NCBI GenBank assembly: GCA_013298665.1
Contig: JAAFIK010000003.1
Coordinates: 128,641-192,640, forward strand
Source of the DNA: Chitinophagales bacterium
Lineage (GTDB): Bacteria > Bacteroidota > Bacteroidia > Chitinophagales > Chitinophagaceae
Direction: 5' to 3'
DNA: 64,000 bases
Made by a program: the position numbers and the translations under genes. The notes beneath the pieces are model-generated. The model ran no database searches. It had not been told where the DNA came from and saw only the letters and a program-made list of their open reading frames with translations. This document shows, piece by piece, positions 30,901 to 39,616 of this stretch (its first letter is position 1; each line of letters starts with the position of its first letter).

Positions 30901-30917
30901 TAAAAATGTATGCTCAT
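24942..30917 (-). CDS. Giant PKD-domain protein with T9SS type-B (gliding motility-associated) C-terminal sorting domain
   Basis: Multiple PKD-like repeats; C-terminus VDGTLFVPNAFYPNS...LQVFDGLGKLLFETTALDADGRPSEGWDGKYKGQDMPQDAYLWVIRVADFRNG...GTVTLFR is CHU_C-like. Confidence 0.95.
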   Translation of the reverse strand: MSIHFYRIAFLLGLLTAGITTRAQTITIDNANFAAGDYGPGSDIAIPIRLNGCFNRNNRFDLSLSDASGNFPGTVIGQFTGFFTPFVNGRIPAATPQGTQYRIRITSTSPAVSVTSAPITIVAGAGTANDLVGPDILASVPEKVFGKCDMTENPFEIVLQSNGAANNFSHRLVDSLGNTVSTTTNGNQVTFNVLLGNYYTFFATLMSGGTKSVKAYLVLASASNLNLGSQGTGSQLCLPQSKTYTVESTYKLNYPGCIYTVEWGDGSPIDSLTQCELSVNNGEIKHFYTTSSCGQPPIPGTPPIYNAFRVTIKASNKYCSNFEPFTGYPKVFQKPVAAFTNPQYICLNTRVTFINTSTTGLSAPGNAVTCNDAGVRYKWYVNGSLIINAPRNLDTIFNTVGNYTIRLVVENNPCVSEITHIVCVEPRPVVEYFLNGADSIALCTGDTVFTDNQSSANNCRENKWKWRVCYYSTGLDVNPNSGIYTIVPNDSAYEPYFIFHQPGIYIVHLGVTNSCGTFVKDVKKIVNITGSATVTFPPDTGYCTKDVTIDFGTNPLHKPNYNANQGNQSYTWTVTGGGHNFTGGTGPNDRYPIIRFQDYGLYTITLVYVNNCGTKTVVHRIRFSEKVTADAGPDTLSFCASPDNLNLTATVTGPAGTLLWTSSGTGSFTPGNAAATVYTLSAADKAAGSFKLRFSATPTTPSACAAATDSILVLLSGNNTGRDSSLSICSNTRITYTPVSSTPGSSFQWTSQVTTGTATGNTSPGSGTISDALVNTGITDAIITYTIIPSSGTCAGDTFRLTVTVKPRAAITATVVKDSICSGSTAAIQLTSNITPTLFSWTAAQVSGTASGFSNGSNQAVTAINPLLVNTTTGSAVVEYRIWGSTNGCSSDTLIRRITVLPGVAAARAGNDTTLCNAIEFTLQGTSPAVGSGTWREIPAATVTITNPAQANSTITGLVAGQTYSFEWTVTGTAGVCTPTRDTVTINNLPPLSGNSINPPTQAICINNTAAITGSLPTGGSGSFTYVWLSSTDNITYTPLTPAPLLPNQQITVSPTTSTWYKRVIRSGACSDTSTAVQVTVNGSISNNTLPANREICTGTTAGIISGSPPQGGGGGYTYSWEQSSNGQAPWTIISGAIGADYDPGVLTQSACYRRNVTTATCGSNQPQPSNVLCITVRPDARAIFTARDTLLCAGAVLDTTITVTPFSGNGLYSWYADGVPLGTPNTTGAFPGYTMALAGDTVDIRLDVQSAFGCRPDSKTIRLITTRNVVPAFTKSVSVGCGPLSVSFTNTSSVLDGTVSFTWLFGNGQTSISTQPGTILFNPNPLPRDTTYHIILRADNGCSIVEYRDSIRVLSKPRAGFTPTATRGCSTFTPSITNGSSLNSSLFYWNYGYGSSFVTANRDTILKPVYITNTIDTFKLRLIAENVCGRDTAVTDIIVSPRTIEAAITVSGTSQETCAPGVVNFLNASIGAAFIIWNYGDGSPLDTTLNLPGNFYHTYVNAGTYFPKIRFVNDCTDTMVTRQVVVYATPKAQFTLNAVKICTGDSIRTTNTSLNANAYEWIWGDGGTNTTATNATHTFTQAGFFTVQLVAKKLGNTGLLCMDTAAIVVEVVARIPAQIILTNTAPLCAPGYTLSVTAPGTTAAGSIQWTFFDPALPGGQFTASGSTAAYQYQQPGSYSVKLVVTNSAGCRDSVTRVFTLFPKPKTILQPDTIQTCNTDTTIRLIARSDYTGPGTLAYSWRINGVIVGTGNPYFHRFTVPPGSSQPVVFTIEAIASAVTNCGDTSASASFTVLPSPRPKITVSPGFVIRQPERQFTFSDSTAANINKTWLWTMGDGVSRSGRQVTHPYGNTGSFLVRLLLTDFETGCRGRDSVRVTIEKVDGTLFVPNAFYPNSQKYELRSFLPKGKGLLRYQLQVFDGLGKLLFETTALDADGRPSEGWDGKYKGQDMPQDAYLWVIRVADFRNGTQWDGMQYNGDLKPRSSGTVTLFR

Positions 30918-31537
30918 AAGCTTTTGTGTTGTAGTATGGTTTAGGGTTATGGTTATTGCTAATTACCCTTGCCCCCGGCATATCGTATAACCAGCGGTTA
31001 AAAGTACCGGTATCGGTATTGGCGGCATGTCCCCCGGAGATGGACATGGGGTATAGCACTCCTCTTAAGGTTGTCATGGTATAACCTGTTTGTTACTGTA
31101 AAGCCGTATATCCCGTTTGTTGAAGTAGTTATGCGGTGTGGTTCATACTGGTTAAGGGCATTGTTCCAATGATGGCATAAAGATAGGATGTAAATGTATA
31201 AGCCGGGAGGGGAAAAACCCGGTATTTTGATAAATTAATACTGGAACTACAGGCGTAAGCGGTAGTTTTCCGGAGTAACCGGCCTCAGCATGATGGCTTC
31301 GTGTCTTTGGTGGGGTTTGTACGCGCGAAACGCTGTATGACTTATAATACTATCATTGCAGCGAATAACATCCCCAATCCTGAAGGGCGGGATGGTGATA
31401 TAGAAAATACAAGGTGATGCGGGGGATGACTCCGGAATATCTGTCTGCTATAATTTTAGTGAGGGGATAGCCGAAGCACTATGCTAAGTCAATTGGTTGC
31501 AAAATCACATTGCCCCCGAGGCTTATCCTGCAACCGG

Positions 31538-32092
31538 TTAATTGGAATATTCAGCATCAAACCTGCCATCGGTAATGGTTACACTGATACCTGCAGCGTC
31601 TTTGGCTGTAAAATAGAATCGCCCCGAAACGATTTTATTGAGGGTATCCAGTCTCGTTATGCTAAGTTTACCCGATGTCGCAAAATAGTTTTTATTCGCG
31701 CTTGCATTGCGGTAAACAATACCATCGCAGGGGTAAATACCGTTGCAATTTATGGTGTGTACCAGATTGTATTCGCCGGTACTGAAAACCCGTAATGTAT
31801 TGATAACAACATCACCCGCATGGTCTGATGAGTAGCGGGCATCAATACCACTGACGGATAAAAAGCCAGCCGGGTAATTGGGTGTTGAGTCCCTGAAATA
31901 ATTAACACTGAGTGGTTTGACCAGTCCCAACAGGGTTGTACTGGCAATAAAGGGCTTATCGTTCACGTAACAGCCAAAGGTGTTTTTTCCTTCCTGTGTT
32001 TCTTCGGGAAAGACAATCGGGTCTGGTTTGTTTTTTTTACAGGAAAGGGTAACAATTGTACACAATACCAATGCAAATATTATTCTTTTCAT
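31538..32092 (-). CDS. Hypothetical lipoprotein
   Basis: MKRIIFALVLCTIVTLSCKKNKPDP lipobox; ATG at 32092. Confidence 0.8.
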   Translation of the reverse strand: MKRIIFALVLCTIVTLSCKKNKPDPIVFPEETQEGKNTFGCYVNDKPFIASTTLLGLVKPLSVNYFRDSTPNYPAGFLSVSGIDARYSSDHAGDVVINTLRVFSTGEYNLVHTINCNGIYPCDGIVYRNASANKNYFATSGKLSITRLDTLNKIVSGRFYFTAKDAAGISVTITDGRFDAEYSN

Positions 32093-32348
32093 AACGGATG
32101 GTTTATATTTTATCACAGGTGCCATACACCTGCACGGCATCGTAATACCACCAGACTATAGGTACCCCGCTGCAAAGCTAAAGCGAAAAGGAGTGGTGGA
32201 GCAGTGAAATTTATGAGCGGTTAGATGCGGATAGCTAAACCTTTTTCTGTTGAATGAATCTCGTCTCGCTTCTGCAAATACGTAAACACCTGAGTGTATG
32301 CCTGGGCAATGGCAATACTGTTATATATCCACCCAGACTGATACTGCT

Positions 32349-33059
32349 TTATTTCAAGCCGTATTCCTTCTTAATGAATCCGGCAATATCCTTACCTTTT
32401 TCATGTAAAACTGTTAAGCGTTGACGCAGCCCGGTAAGATTGATTTTCCAGAAAAACCTGTTCGCATAGGCTTCATTTAACAATGTCTTACCCTTTTCAG
32501 GAAGGGGTACCGGTTGCGCAGATGTTTTATTGAGTTGGATGAAATCAAACACCTGGTTAAACAAACTGTTGTTTGCGGCAATGGTATTCATGTTTTCCTG
32601 TGTTACGGAAAGCAAACGTACCACCTGATCGTATTCCATTATTTTATCTGAAACCGCCTTGTTGCGTATGATCCTCAAGGCGCCACTGCTCTTCAATTGC
32701 TGGATCGTTCTGTCGTTCTGTACAAAATCGGGAAACCCGACTGTTGTGAGCCAGTATTGATAGGCCTTGTTGGAATTTTGCTGGATATCGCCGGAAGATA
32801 AGGCTGCTAACAAGCTGTCTGTTTTGCTGATCCTGCTGCTGATCTCTATCACCAGTTTGTCTGTCTGCACAATGTCTGCCTGTATATCCTCAACAATCGA
32901 ATGGATATATTCTTCTTCCCGGTGGTTTTCAATCATGTGTTCAAGCCGCCATTCTGCAAGAAAACCGCAAAAGACGGCCAGGAATAACATCAGAAATTCC
33001 CATACATAAGATTTCCAATTCTTTTTTCCCCCGTGGTGTGCGTGATGATGAACTTCCAT
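32349..33059 (-). CDS. Hypothetical membrane-anchored protein (DUF6090-like)
   Basis: HHHAHHGGKKNWKSYVWEFLMLFLAVFCGFLAEWRLEHMIENHREEEYI is a recognisable Bacteroidota N-terminal pattern. Confidence 0.75.
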   Translation of the reverse strand: MEVHHHAHHGGKKNWKSYVWEFLMLFLAVFCGFLAEWRLEHMIENHREEEYIHSIVEDIQADIVQTDKLVIEISSRISKTDSLLAALSSGDIQQNSNKAYQYWLTTVGFPDFVQNDRTIQQLKSSGALRIIRNKAVSDKIMEYDQVVRLLSVTQENMNTIAANNSLFNQVFDFIQLNKTSAQPVPLPEKGKTLLNEAYANRFFWKINLTGLRQRLTVLHEKGKDIAGFIKKEYGLK

Positions 33060-33185
33060 GTCTGAATGTTACTTATTGTTTTAATACGGATAAAATATCC
33101 GGATTATTGAAACGGTTGCCAAAAATAAGGACAAAATGTTGTACGTATTGCTGAAACAGCAGGTTTAAGTATGATGCGCATCCGG

Positions 33186-33902
33186 TTAATTGTCCTTTAT
33201 ATCAGTATCAATACCCCTGTTAACGGGTTGTTTCCTGAATAGTTCTATAAAAAAACCAAGCTGGAGAAAATCGCGACCTGTTTCATCATTGATTTTATAG
33301 TCAAATTGGTGCAAATAGCCTATTTGTAAAGTGGTTGCCCCGGAAGGCTTGTAGTTGAAGGCCAATAGAAACCTGTTTCTTTCAAAATAAGGCTCTTTAT
33401 CTGTAAAAAAAAGTTCATTACTGGCATTGATTTGACAGGGCTTGTACCCATTGCGCTCTTTCCCGAATGGATAAGCTGCGCCAAGCCTGTAACGAAAACG
33501 GTTCCGATAGCCATTGCTGGTAAACCTGAACTCTACCCTGTATCGTTGTTCTATTTTCAATCTGCCAACGGATTGAAACAAAGTAACCTGGGGCCATATC
33601 CTGAATTCATTATTATTCTTTGGCAACACAAAATCTCCACCTTCTTTATAGGTCTGGTAACTACCGGCGCCCAGCGTTAACGCGGTGTTTTTATGGATTT
33701 TGAAGTTGATGCCACCCTTGTATTCGTAATAATGAAAATCGTTGTAAAATTTCAGCGACCGTAACTGTATTTCTCCAAACAAACTCCATTTGTCATTAAC
33801 CACATATTTTATATTCAGGATATTCCAGCTCCCGGTACCTGTAGTTTGTGCACGGGCTAAAAGGGTACTAAAGAACAGGGGGAGTATTAAGCATTTACGC
33901 AT
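33186..33902 (-). CDS. DUF2490 domain-containing outer membrane protein
   Basis: GTGSWNILNIKYVVNDKWSLFGEIQLRSLKFYNDFHYYEYKGG and beta-rich pattern. Confidence 0.8.
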   Translation of the reverse strand: MRKCLILPLFFSTLLARAQTTGTGSWNILNIKYVVNDKWSLFGEIQLRSLKFYNDFHYYEYKGGINFKIHKNTALTLGAGSYQTYKEGGDFVLPKNNNEFRIWPQVTLFQSVGRLKIEQRYRVEFRFTSNGYRNRFRYRLGAAYPFGKERNGYKPCQINASNELFFTDKEPYFERNRFLLAFNYKPSGATTLQIGYLHQFDYKINDETGRDFLQLGFFIELFRKQPVNRGIDTDIKDN

Positions 33903-34590
33903 CTTTCTTTAATGTTTTCATTTGAATAACATCAACCAGGAACGCAAATGCCATGGAGAAATAGATGTATCCTTTAGGGATTTCAACATGGAATCCCTCG
34001 GCCAGCAGCGATACACCAATCATCATCAGGAAACACAATGCCAGTATTTTAAAGGATGGGTGTTTCCTGATAAACCCGCTGATTGGCTTTGATGCGAACA
34101 GCATAATAAATACCGTTACGATTACTGCGGTGTACATCACCCAGAGTTGCTGAACCATACCCACGGCGGTAATAATTGAATCTATGGAGAATACCAGGTC
34201 CAGTATAATGACCTCTGTAAGCAATTTTTTAAAACTGCCCCGGGATGGGATCTTTGGTGTGCCTTCTTTATTGATTTCCGTTTTATGGTAAATCTCTTTC
34301 GTGCTTTTGTAGATTAAAAACAGTCCGCCCAGGATCAGGATAAGTCCTTTGCCCGAAAAATCGGTTTCAAGGAGCCTGAACAAGGGTTGATCTAATTTCA
34401 AAATCCATGAAATAAAGGCCAGCAGGCATAGGCGCATAACCATCGCTAAACCAATCCCCCAATACCTTAGCTTGTTTCGCTGGTTTTCAGGCAATTTGTC
34501 TGCCAGAATGGAGATAAAGATAATGTTGTCAATGCCAAGGATTACTTCAAGTGCGATTAGTGAAAGGAGAGGGACGATTGCTGCTGTCAT
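33895..34590 (-). CDS. TerC family integral membrane protein
   Basis: LIALEVILGIDNIIFISILADKLP and ILDLVFSIDSIITAVGM motifs. Confidence 0.95.
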   Translation of the reverse strand: MTAAIVPLLSLIALEVILGIDNIIFISILADKLPENQRNKLRYWGIGLAMVMRLCLLAFISWILKLDQPLFRLLETDFSGKGLILILGGLFLIYKSTKEIYHKTEINKEGTPKIPSRGSFKKLLTEVIILDLVFSIDSIITAVGMVQQLWVMYTAVIVTVFIMLFASKPISGFIRKHPSFKILALCFLMMIGVSLLAEGFHVEIPKGYIYFSMAFAFLVDVIQMKTLKKDA

Positions 34591-34901
34591 GATTACGTTT
34601 TATGTGCTTTGCGGATGATAAGCCGGTGGAACAAAATTAATGATTGATTGTTTAGCCGGTGTATATAAAATATTGGTTGCCGGGTCACGCTTTTGCCGGT
34701 AACTACCGGTGGATTACAGCCTGCTCAGATTGCCGGTAATCCTCCACCGAAAGAGGGGTTTTCTCCTTCAATGAGGGCCAATGTCATCGTCAATGCACCT
34801 GAATATGCAGGGATCTGCTGCTGCCATACCCATTTTAAACCACCCTGCCCCAATATCCCCAATCTGCTGTAACCCGCTAAAACCGGGCTTTTAAATGTAT
34901 A

Positions 34902-35242
34902 TTTTCAAAAACAAGGACGTTTTTGAAAAAAACAAGGACGAAATTTTGAAAGACAAGGACGTTTTGAAAAAAGCAAGGACAAAATTTCAAAAGACAAGGA
35001 CGTTTTTGAAAAAAGCAAGGACAAAATTTCAAAAAACAAGGACGTTTTGGAAAAAAACTAGGATAAAATTTCAAAAAGTAAGGACGTTTTGAAAAAAACA
35101 GGGACAAAATTTCAAAAAACAAGGACGTTTTGGGAAAAAACAGGAACAAAATTTCAAAAAGTAAGGACGTTTTGAAAAAGAACAAGGACAAAATTTCAAA
35201 AAAAAAGGATGGTTTTAAAAAAACAGGGGCAAAACTTCAAAG
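34902..35242. repeat. Approx. 42-bp composite tandem repeat array, about 8 copies
   Basis: Consensus about AAAAACAAGGACGTTTTGAAAAAAGCAAGGACAAAATTTC; each unit is two related approx. 20-nt halves sharing AAGGAC. Confidence 0.9.
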
Positions 35243-35273
35243 GAGGGAGGTTTGCAGAGGGAACAGTGATGGG

Positions 35274-36107
35274 TTACACCTGCAAGTCGGCTTGCCAGTG
35301 TACAAAATAGTGTCCGGGCCATTCGTTGACGGGTGGAGGGCTGTTTTTGCTGAACAGTCCATATACCGTGCTGCCGCTTCCGCTCATACTGGCATACACT
35401 GCCCCCTGTGCATAGAGCCAGGTTTTCAGCGCAGCAATTTCGGGATGTGCGGCAAAAACGGGGACTTCAAAGTCATTCCTGAGTAAGGTTACCCATGTGG
35501 TTACCGGTGCAGCAATGGCTTCTTGTACGGAGTGCCGGTGCGCAGGAGATTGCAATTGGGAAAAGGCCCAGCCGGTATTGATATGGATGCCGGGGTTGAT
35601 GAGTAGTAAGCTGTAATCATTCAGTTGAAAGGTTGCCGGGGTTAATACCTCACCACGGCCGGTGGCAAAACAGGGGGCATCCTGTATAAAAAAAGGGCAG
35701 TCACTCCCGAGCTTGATGGCGTACTGCATCAATTGATCGGTAGTGAGTGCAAGGGTATACAGGCTGTTGAGGAGGCGGAGTGCAAAAGCGCCATCGGCGG
35801 AGCCACCGCCCAGTCCTGCGCCTACGGGTATTGCTTTATGAAGATGTATATCTGCCGGAGGTAGTGCGGGGAAGTCTTTTTTGAGCAGGTGCCAGGCTTT
35901 TACACAGAGGTTCTGCTCCGGGGTGGCGCCCGTGGCTATTCCTGTACCGGTAAAGGAGACATCGGTAAGTGCCGGCGCCGGGAGCATCTCAAGCGCATCG
36001 TGGATGGCAATGGGGTAAAACACTGTTTCCAGGTTATGAAAACCATCAGGGCGTTTGTGCAGGATCTGCAGCCCGAGGTTGATCTTGCAATGGGGGAAAA
36101 CAATCAT
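35274..36107 (-). CDS. ispE: 4-(cytidine 5'-diphospho)-2-C-methyl-D-erythritol kinase
   Basis: CKINLGLQILHKRPDGFHNLETVFYPI; PVGAGLGGGSADGAFAL; ASMSGSGSTVYGLF. Confidence 0.96.
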   Translation of the reverse strand: MIVFPHCKINLGLQILHKRPDGFHNLETVFYPIAIHDALEMLPAPALTDVSFTGTGIATGATPEQNLCVKAWHLLKKDFPALPPADIHLHKAIPVGAGLGGGSADGAFALRLLNSLYTLALTTDQLMQYAIKLGSDCPFFIQDAPCFATGRGEVLTPATFQLNDYSLLLINPGIHINTGWAFSQLQSPAHRHSVQEAIAAPVTTWVTLLRNDFEVPVFAAHPEIAALKTWLYAQGAVYASMSGSGSTVYGLFSKNSPPPVNEWPGHYFVHWQADLQV

Positions 36108-36152
36108 GCGCCTGTATTGGAGTGTATGATAAAATACTGCGGGATGGGTGGG

Positions 36153-36734
36153 CTATTTACCCCGGCTCTTGATCTCATCACGGATGGCAATGGCACGGAT
36201 ATAATCCTCCTGCTCCAGCACATCGGTGAGCAGGGTATTGAGTTCCTGCAGCGAAAGGTTCCTGAGGTCGTCACGGTTACCCGGATCAGTAGTGGTGGTG
36301 GTAGCTTTTTTCTTTTTACCATCATCTTCCATGAGTATGCCTGCCTGTTCGAGGATATTATCGTAGGTAAAGATGGGACAACCAAAGCGAACAGCCAGTG
36401 CAAGGGCATCTGATGTACGGCTGTCGATCTCTACGGTATCGCTGTCACTGCTGCAAACAAGTTTGCTGTAAAAGATACCCTCCTGAAGATCGTTGATCAC
36501 GATTTCGATCAGTTCAACGCTGAAGGCCAGCATAAAGTTCTTCATCAGGTCGTGCGTAAGCGGGCGACTGGGCTGCATACGCTCAAGCGCCACTGCAATG
36601 GCCTGTGCCTCAAAACCACCAATCACGATCGGGAGCCTGCGCAGTCCGTTCACCTCACCCAATACTACGGCATAAGAATGTGTTTGTGTAATGCTGTGCG
36701 AGAGTGCCACTATTTCCAGTTCTATTTTCTTCAT
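36153..36734 (-). CDS. Bifunctional nuclease family protein (DUF151) with C-terminal UvrB/UvrC-like motif
   Basis: LPIVIGGFEAQAIAVALERMQPSRPLTHDLMKNF; C-terminal LNTLLTDVLEQEDYIRAIAIRDEIKSR. Confidence 0.92.
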   Translation of the reverse strand: MKKIELEIVALSHSITQTHSYAVVLGEVNGLRRLPIVIGGFEAQAIAVALERMQPSRPLTHDLMKNFMLAFSVELIEIVINDLQEGIFYSKLVCSSDSDTVEIDSRTSDALALAVRFGCPIFTYDNILEQAGILMEDDGKKKKATTTTTDPGNRDDLRNLSLQELNTLLTDVLEQEDYIRAIAIRDEIKSRGK

Positions 36735-36823
36735 GATTACCGCATTTCCCCGGGGGGCTTCTGTGTATTTTTATGAACGACAAATATATCAATTAATGTT
36801 TATCCCAACACAAGGCCCTGCGT

Positions 36824-37630
36824 TTAATTTTGGGACCGGGTTGCCGCTGGTGGATTCTTACGTGCCGGGGAGGATGGGGCTTTTTTTGCGCCTTTTCCGG
36901 GGCGGCGACGGAGCAATGCAGATTTTTCAATAACTGCGTTGGTCTTCACCAGCGAACTGTCGATCGTCTTAAAGGCTGCCATCAGGGAGTCCATTTTTTT
37001 CTGAAGACTGGCTTCATCAATGATGGTATAACCGGTTGGTACTGCCACCAGTGAAGTGTCATCGGTACCCGCCTCAATTTGTATAGCAAAAAGATCGGGA
37101 ACTTCCGATTTGGGGTTACCGGGTATGGACATGGCTTCGAGCAATACTTTTTTAAAAGCAAATCCTGCGGCCTGGTCGTTGAATTGGAGGGAATCGGGAA
37201 TGGTGAGGTAAAGACTGTCGGCGTACCAGATATACCCCATCAGTTCCTGTCCGGAGAAAAAGGAATACCTGCTGGCGCGCTGTCCGAGTATGGTGCGGGA
37301 AAATCCGCTATCGGCCACCAGTTGCCGCTTAGCCTTCTGCTTATACGTAAAACGGGTTTGCATCGCTTTCTGCTGAAATGGCAGTATGGTATAGCTGTAC
37401 CCTTGCTGCCACTGGTGAACAAGGCTTACACTGATGGGTACATTTTCCTTAGGACTGCTGCCGGAAACATTCATCCTGATGCCATTGCTGGCATAACTGA
37501 TGTCGAAATTGAGCCAGGTGGTATCGTTTTTTGCTGAAAGACCGGTGTACATGATTTTACCTGTAAAAGGCTGCTGGCCTTTTGCAGGAACAGTGCAGAA
37601 GAGCAACAGGGGAATACATAATCTTAACAT
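36824..37630 (-). CDS. GLPGLI-like secreted protein
   Basis: Signal peptide then FTGKIMYTG...; similar layout to the adjacent upstream gene. Confidence 0.6.
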   Translation of the reverse strand: MLRLCIPLLLFCTVPAKGQQPFTGKIMYTGLSAKNDTTWLNFDISYASNGIRMNVSGSSPKENVPISVSLVHQWQQGYSYTILPFQQKAMQTRFTYKQKAKRQLVADSGFSRTILGQRASRYSFFSGQELMGYIWYADSLYLTIPDSLQFNDQAAGFAFKKVLLEAMSIPGNPKSEVPDLFAIQIEAGTDDTSLVAVPTGYTIIDEASLQKKMDSLMAAFKTIDSSLVKTNAVIEKSALLRRRPGKGAKKAPSSPARKNPPAATRSQN

Positions 37631-37639
37631 GCGTATCTC

Positions 37640-38452
37640 TTATGGTTTGCGCAGGGTACCTGCTTTTACCACTGTTTTTTTCTTTGTAGCCGGTTTGGCA
37701 GTTTTCTTTTTGGTGATCTTCCGGGGTGCGGGTATGGCCATTGCGGTATCTGACATGGGCATCACCATGGCCGAATCTGCTATAGCCTGTACTGTTTCGG
37801 GTATTTCCTTTGTAAACCCATCGGGGATGGTAAACTCAGCAGCGGGGATGGGGTCGGTATTAACAGCGGTGGCAACAGCCGAAATAACCGTGACGGCTTC
37901 ATCCACTTTACTATCGGCATAAGCGCCCATATTCAGGGTAACCGTCATACCGAGTACAATATGGTTGTTTTTTACCATGAGCAGTTCGCGGCAGCCCGTG
38001 TATTGCTGCGGAACGGGGTAATAAAGGCTGTCGGCAGTTTCAACGACAATGGAACCTGTTGACAGGATACCGCCAAACAATTGGTTGAGGGGGCTGTCCG
38101 TTTCTTCGGGAGATGGTGTTGTGTGATAACCGGCAATGATACGCGGAGCAGGGAACTGGCGCTTTTCGATAGCTTTTAAAGCCGTTTCGGTATATGTTTT
38201 TGCCGTGTAATTGATGTTATAGACTTTACCTGTTTCCAGATCAACCAGCAAGCGTTTATCGTACGCTGCATCAGCGGTTTCCTTAAGTACCATCTTAATC
38301 TTGCCGGGGCCAAGCCAAACGTTTGCAACTGCGTCTTCTTCTTGTCTTTCGCTGGTGTGGAGGGTATAACTGATCATGCCGGTAAAGGGTGTTTGCGATT
38401 GACCGGCAATGGTAAAGAGTATTGCACAACAGGCGAGTACGATTTTTTGCAT
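37640..38452 (-). CDS. GLPGLI-like secreted protein
   Basis: MQKIVLACCAILFTIAGQSQTPFTGMISYTLHTSE; ATG at 38452 preferred over 38515. Confidence 0.65.
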   Translation of the reverse strand: MQKIVLACCAILFTIAGQSQTPFTGMISYTLHTSERQEEDAVANVWLGPGKIKMVLKETADAAYDKRLLVDLETGKVYNINYTAKTYTETALKAIEKRQFPAPRIIAGYHTTPSPEETDSPLNQLFGGILSTGSIVVETADSLYYPVPQQYTGCRELLMVKNNHIVLGMTVTLNMGAYADSKVDEAVTVISAVATAVNTDPIPAAEFTIPDGFTKEIPETVQAIADSAMVMPMSDTAMAIPAPRKITKKKTAKPATKKKTVVKAGTLRKP

Positions 38453-38494
38453 ACAGGTAAATTTGCGCGAAGGTATTTGTTTCCGGGGGAATGG

Positions 38495-38533
38495 CATAAA
38501 AAAGAGGCTGCTCATGCTTTTGAGACAGCCTCG
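38495..38533 (-). terminator. Rho-independent terminator downstream of etfA
   Basis: Minus strand GAGGCTGtCTCaaaagcatGAGCAGCCTC followed by TTTTTT. Confidence 0.8.
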
Positions 38534-38577
38534 TTGTATAAGATTCAGGGCAGACAGGCTTTTATCCTGCTACCGGA

Positions 38578-39543
38578 TTAAGCGTTGCTTTTGAGCTTCC
38601 TCACCGCGTCAATGATTTTGGGCATTACCTCAAAGGCGTCGCCAACAATACCATAGTCAGCGGCTTTGAAGAAAGGGGCTTCCGGGTCTTTGTTGATGAC
38701 CACAATCACTTTACTGCGGTTAACGCCTGCCAGGTGCTGGATGGCACCGCTGATACCGATGGCAAAGTAAAGATTGGGGGCAATGGCGAGACCTGTCTGA
38801 CCAACGTGTTCGTGGTGCGGACGCCAGTGTGCATCGGCAACGGCACGGCTACAGGCGGTTGATGCGCCGATCAGTTTGGCAAGATCGGTTACCAGTCCCC
38901 AGTTTTCAGGACCTTTTAATCCGCGACCACCGCTGATCACCAGTTCGGCTTCGGTGAGCGGCACTTCACCTTCCACTTTACTTACACCCGTTACGGTAAC
39001 GCGTGATGCAGGAATGGTAACAGCGAGTTCGGCAACGACGGCAGTAGCTTCGGTTGTAGTAATGCTGAAGGCATTCGGGCTGAGGGCGATGATCTTTATC
39101 GCGGTAGACACGGATATGCTGGCAGTAGCTTTACCGCTGAATACGCTTTTCTTTACCACAAATCCGTTGCTGGTATCGGGCAGGGCGATGGCGCCGCTCA
39201 CCAGGCCTGCTTTAAGGCGGGCGCTGAGACGGGCAGCAATAGCCTTACCGGTAAGGTTGTTGCTGAAAACCACTACTGAAGCATTGCTGGTGGCGGCGGC
39301 TTCGGCTATCACCTGGGTGAATACCTGTGCGTCTAAATGGTTCAGTTGGGTATTGCTTACGGTGTGTACCTTACTGATGCCATAATTGCCCAGTGCTGCA
39401 AGGTTGCTGGTAACCGCGCCCAATACAATGGCTTCGGCGGCAGTACCCATTTGTGCAGCTACTTTTGCGCCATAGCAGGCGGCTTCAAGCGAGGCTTTTT
39501 TGATCTGGCCATCGGCCTGGTCTAAGAATACTAAAACACTCAT
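38578..39543 (-). CDS. etfA: Electron transfer flavoprotein subunit alpha
   Basis: VISGGRGLKGPENWGLVTDLAKLIGASTACSRAVADAHWRPHHEHVGQTGLAIAPNLYFAIGISGAIQHLAGV. Confidence 0.96.
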   Translation of the reverse strand: MSVLVFLDQADGQIKKASLEAACYGAKVAAQMGTAAEAIVLGAVTSNLAALGNYGISKVHTVSNTQLNHLDAQVFTQVIAEAAATSNASVVVFSNNLTGKAIAARLSARLKAGLVSGAIALPDTSNGFVVKKSVFSGKATASISVSTAIKIIALSPNAFSITTTEATAVVAELAVTIPASRVTVTGVSKVEGEVPLTEAELVISGGRGLKGPENWGLVTDLAKLIGASTACSRAVADAHWRPHHEHVGQTGLAIAPNLYFAIGISGAIQHLAGVNRSKVIVVINKDPEAPFFKAADYGIVGDAFEVMPKIIDAVRKLKSNA

Positions 39544-39616
39544 GATCTTATTTTTTTACACAGTGCGTACACTGTATGCGGTTTTGATGAATATGGGGAA
39601 GCCTTGCTCCCGCTGG

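Noticed and set aside
34877-35191. Minus-strand 104-aa and plus-strand 65/118-aa ORFs over the tandem repeat
   Set aside because: Pure repeat translations (FFFKTSLFFEIL..., KKARTKFQKTRTF); the unit length varies from 40 to 42 bp, so the frame is not preserved.
34902-35242. Possible CRISPR array
   Set aside because: Units are contiguous with no unique spacers, and no cas genes are present.
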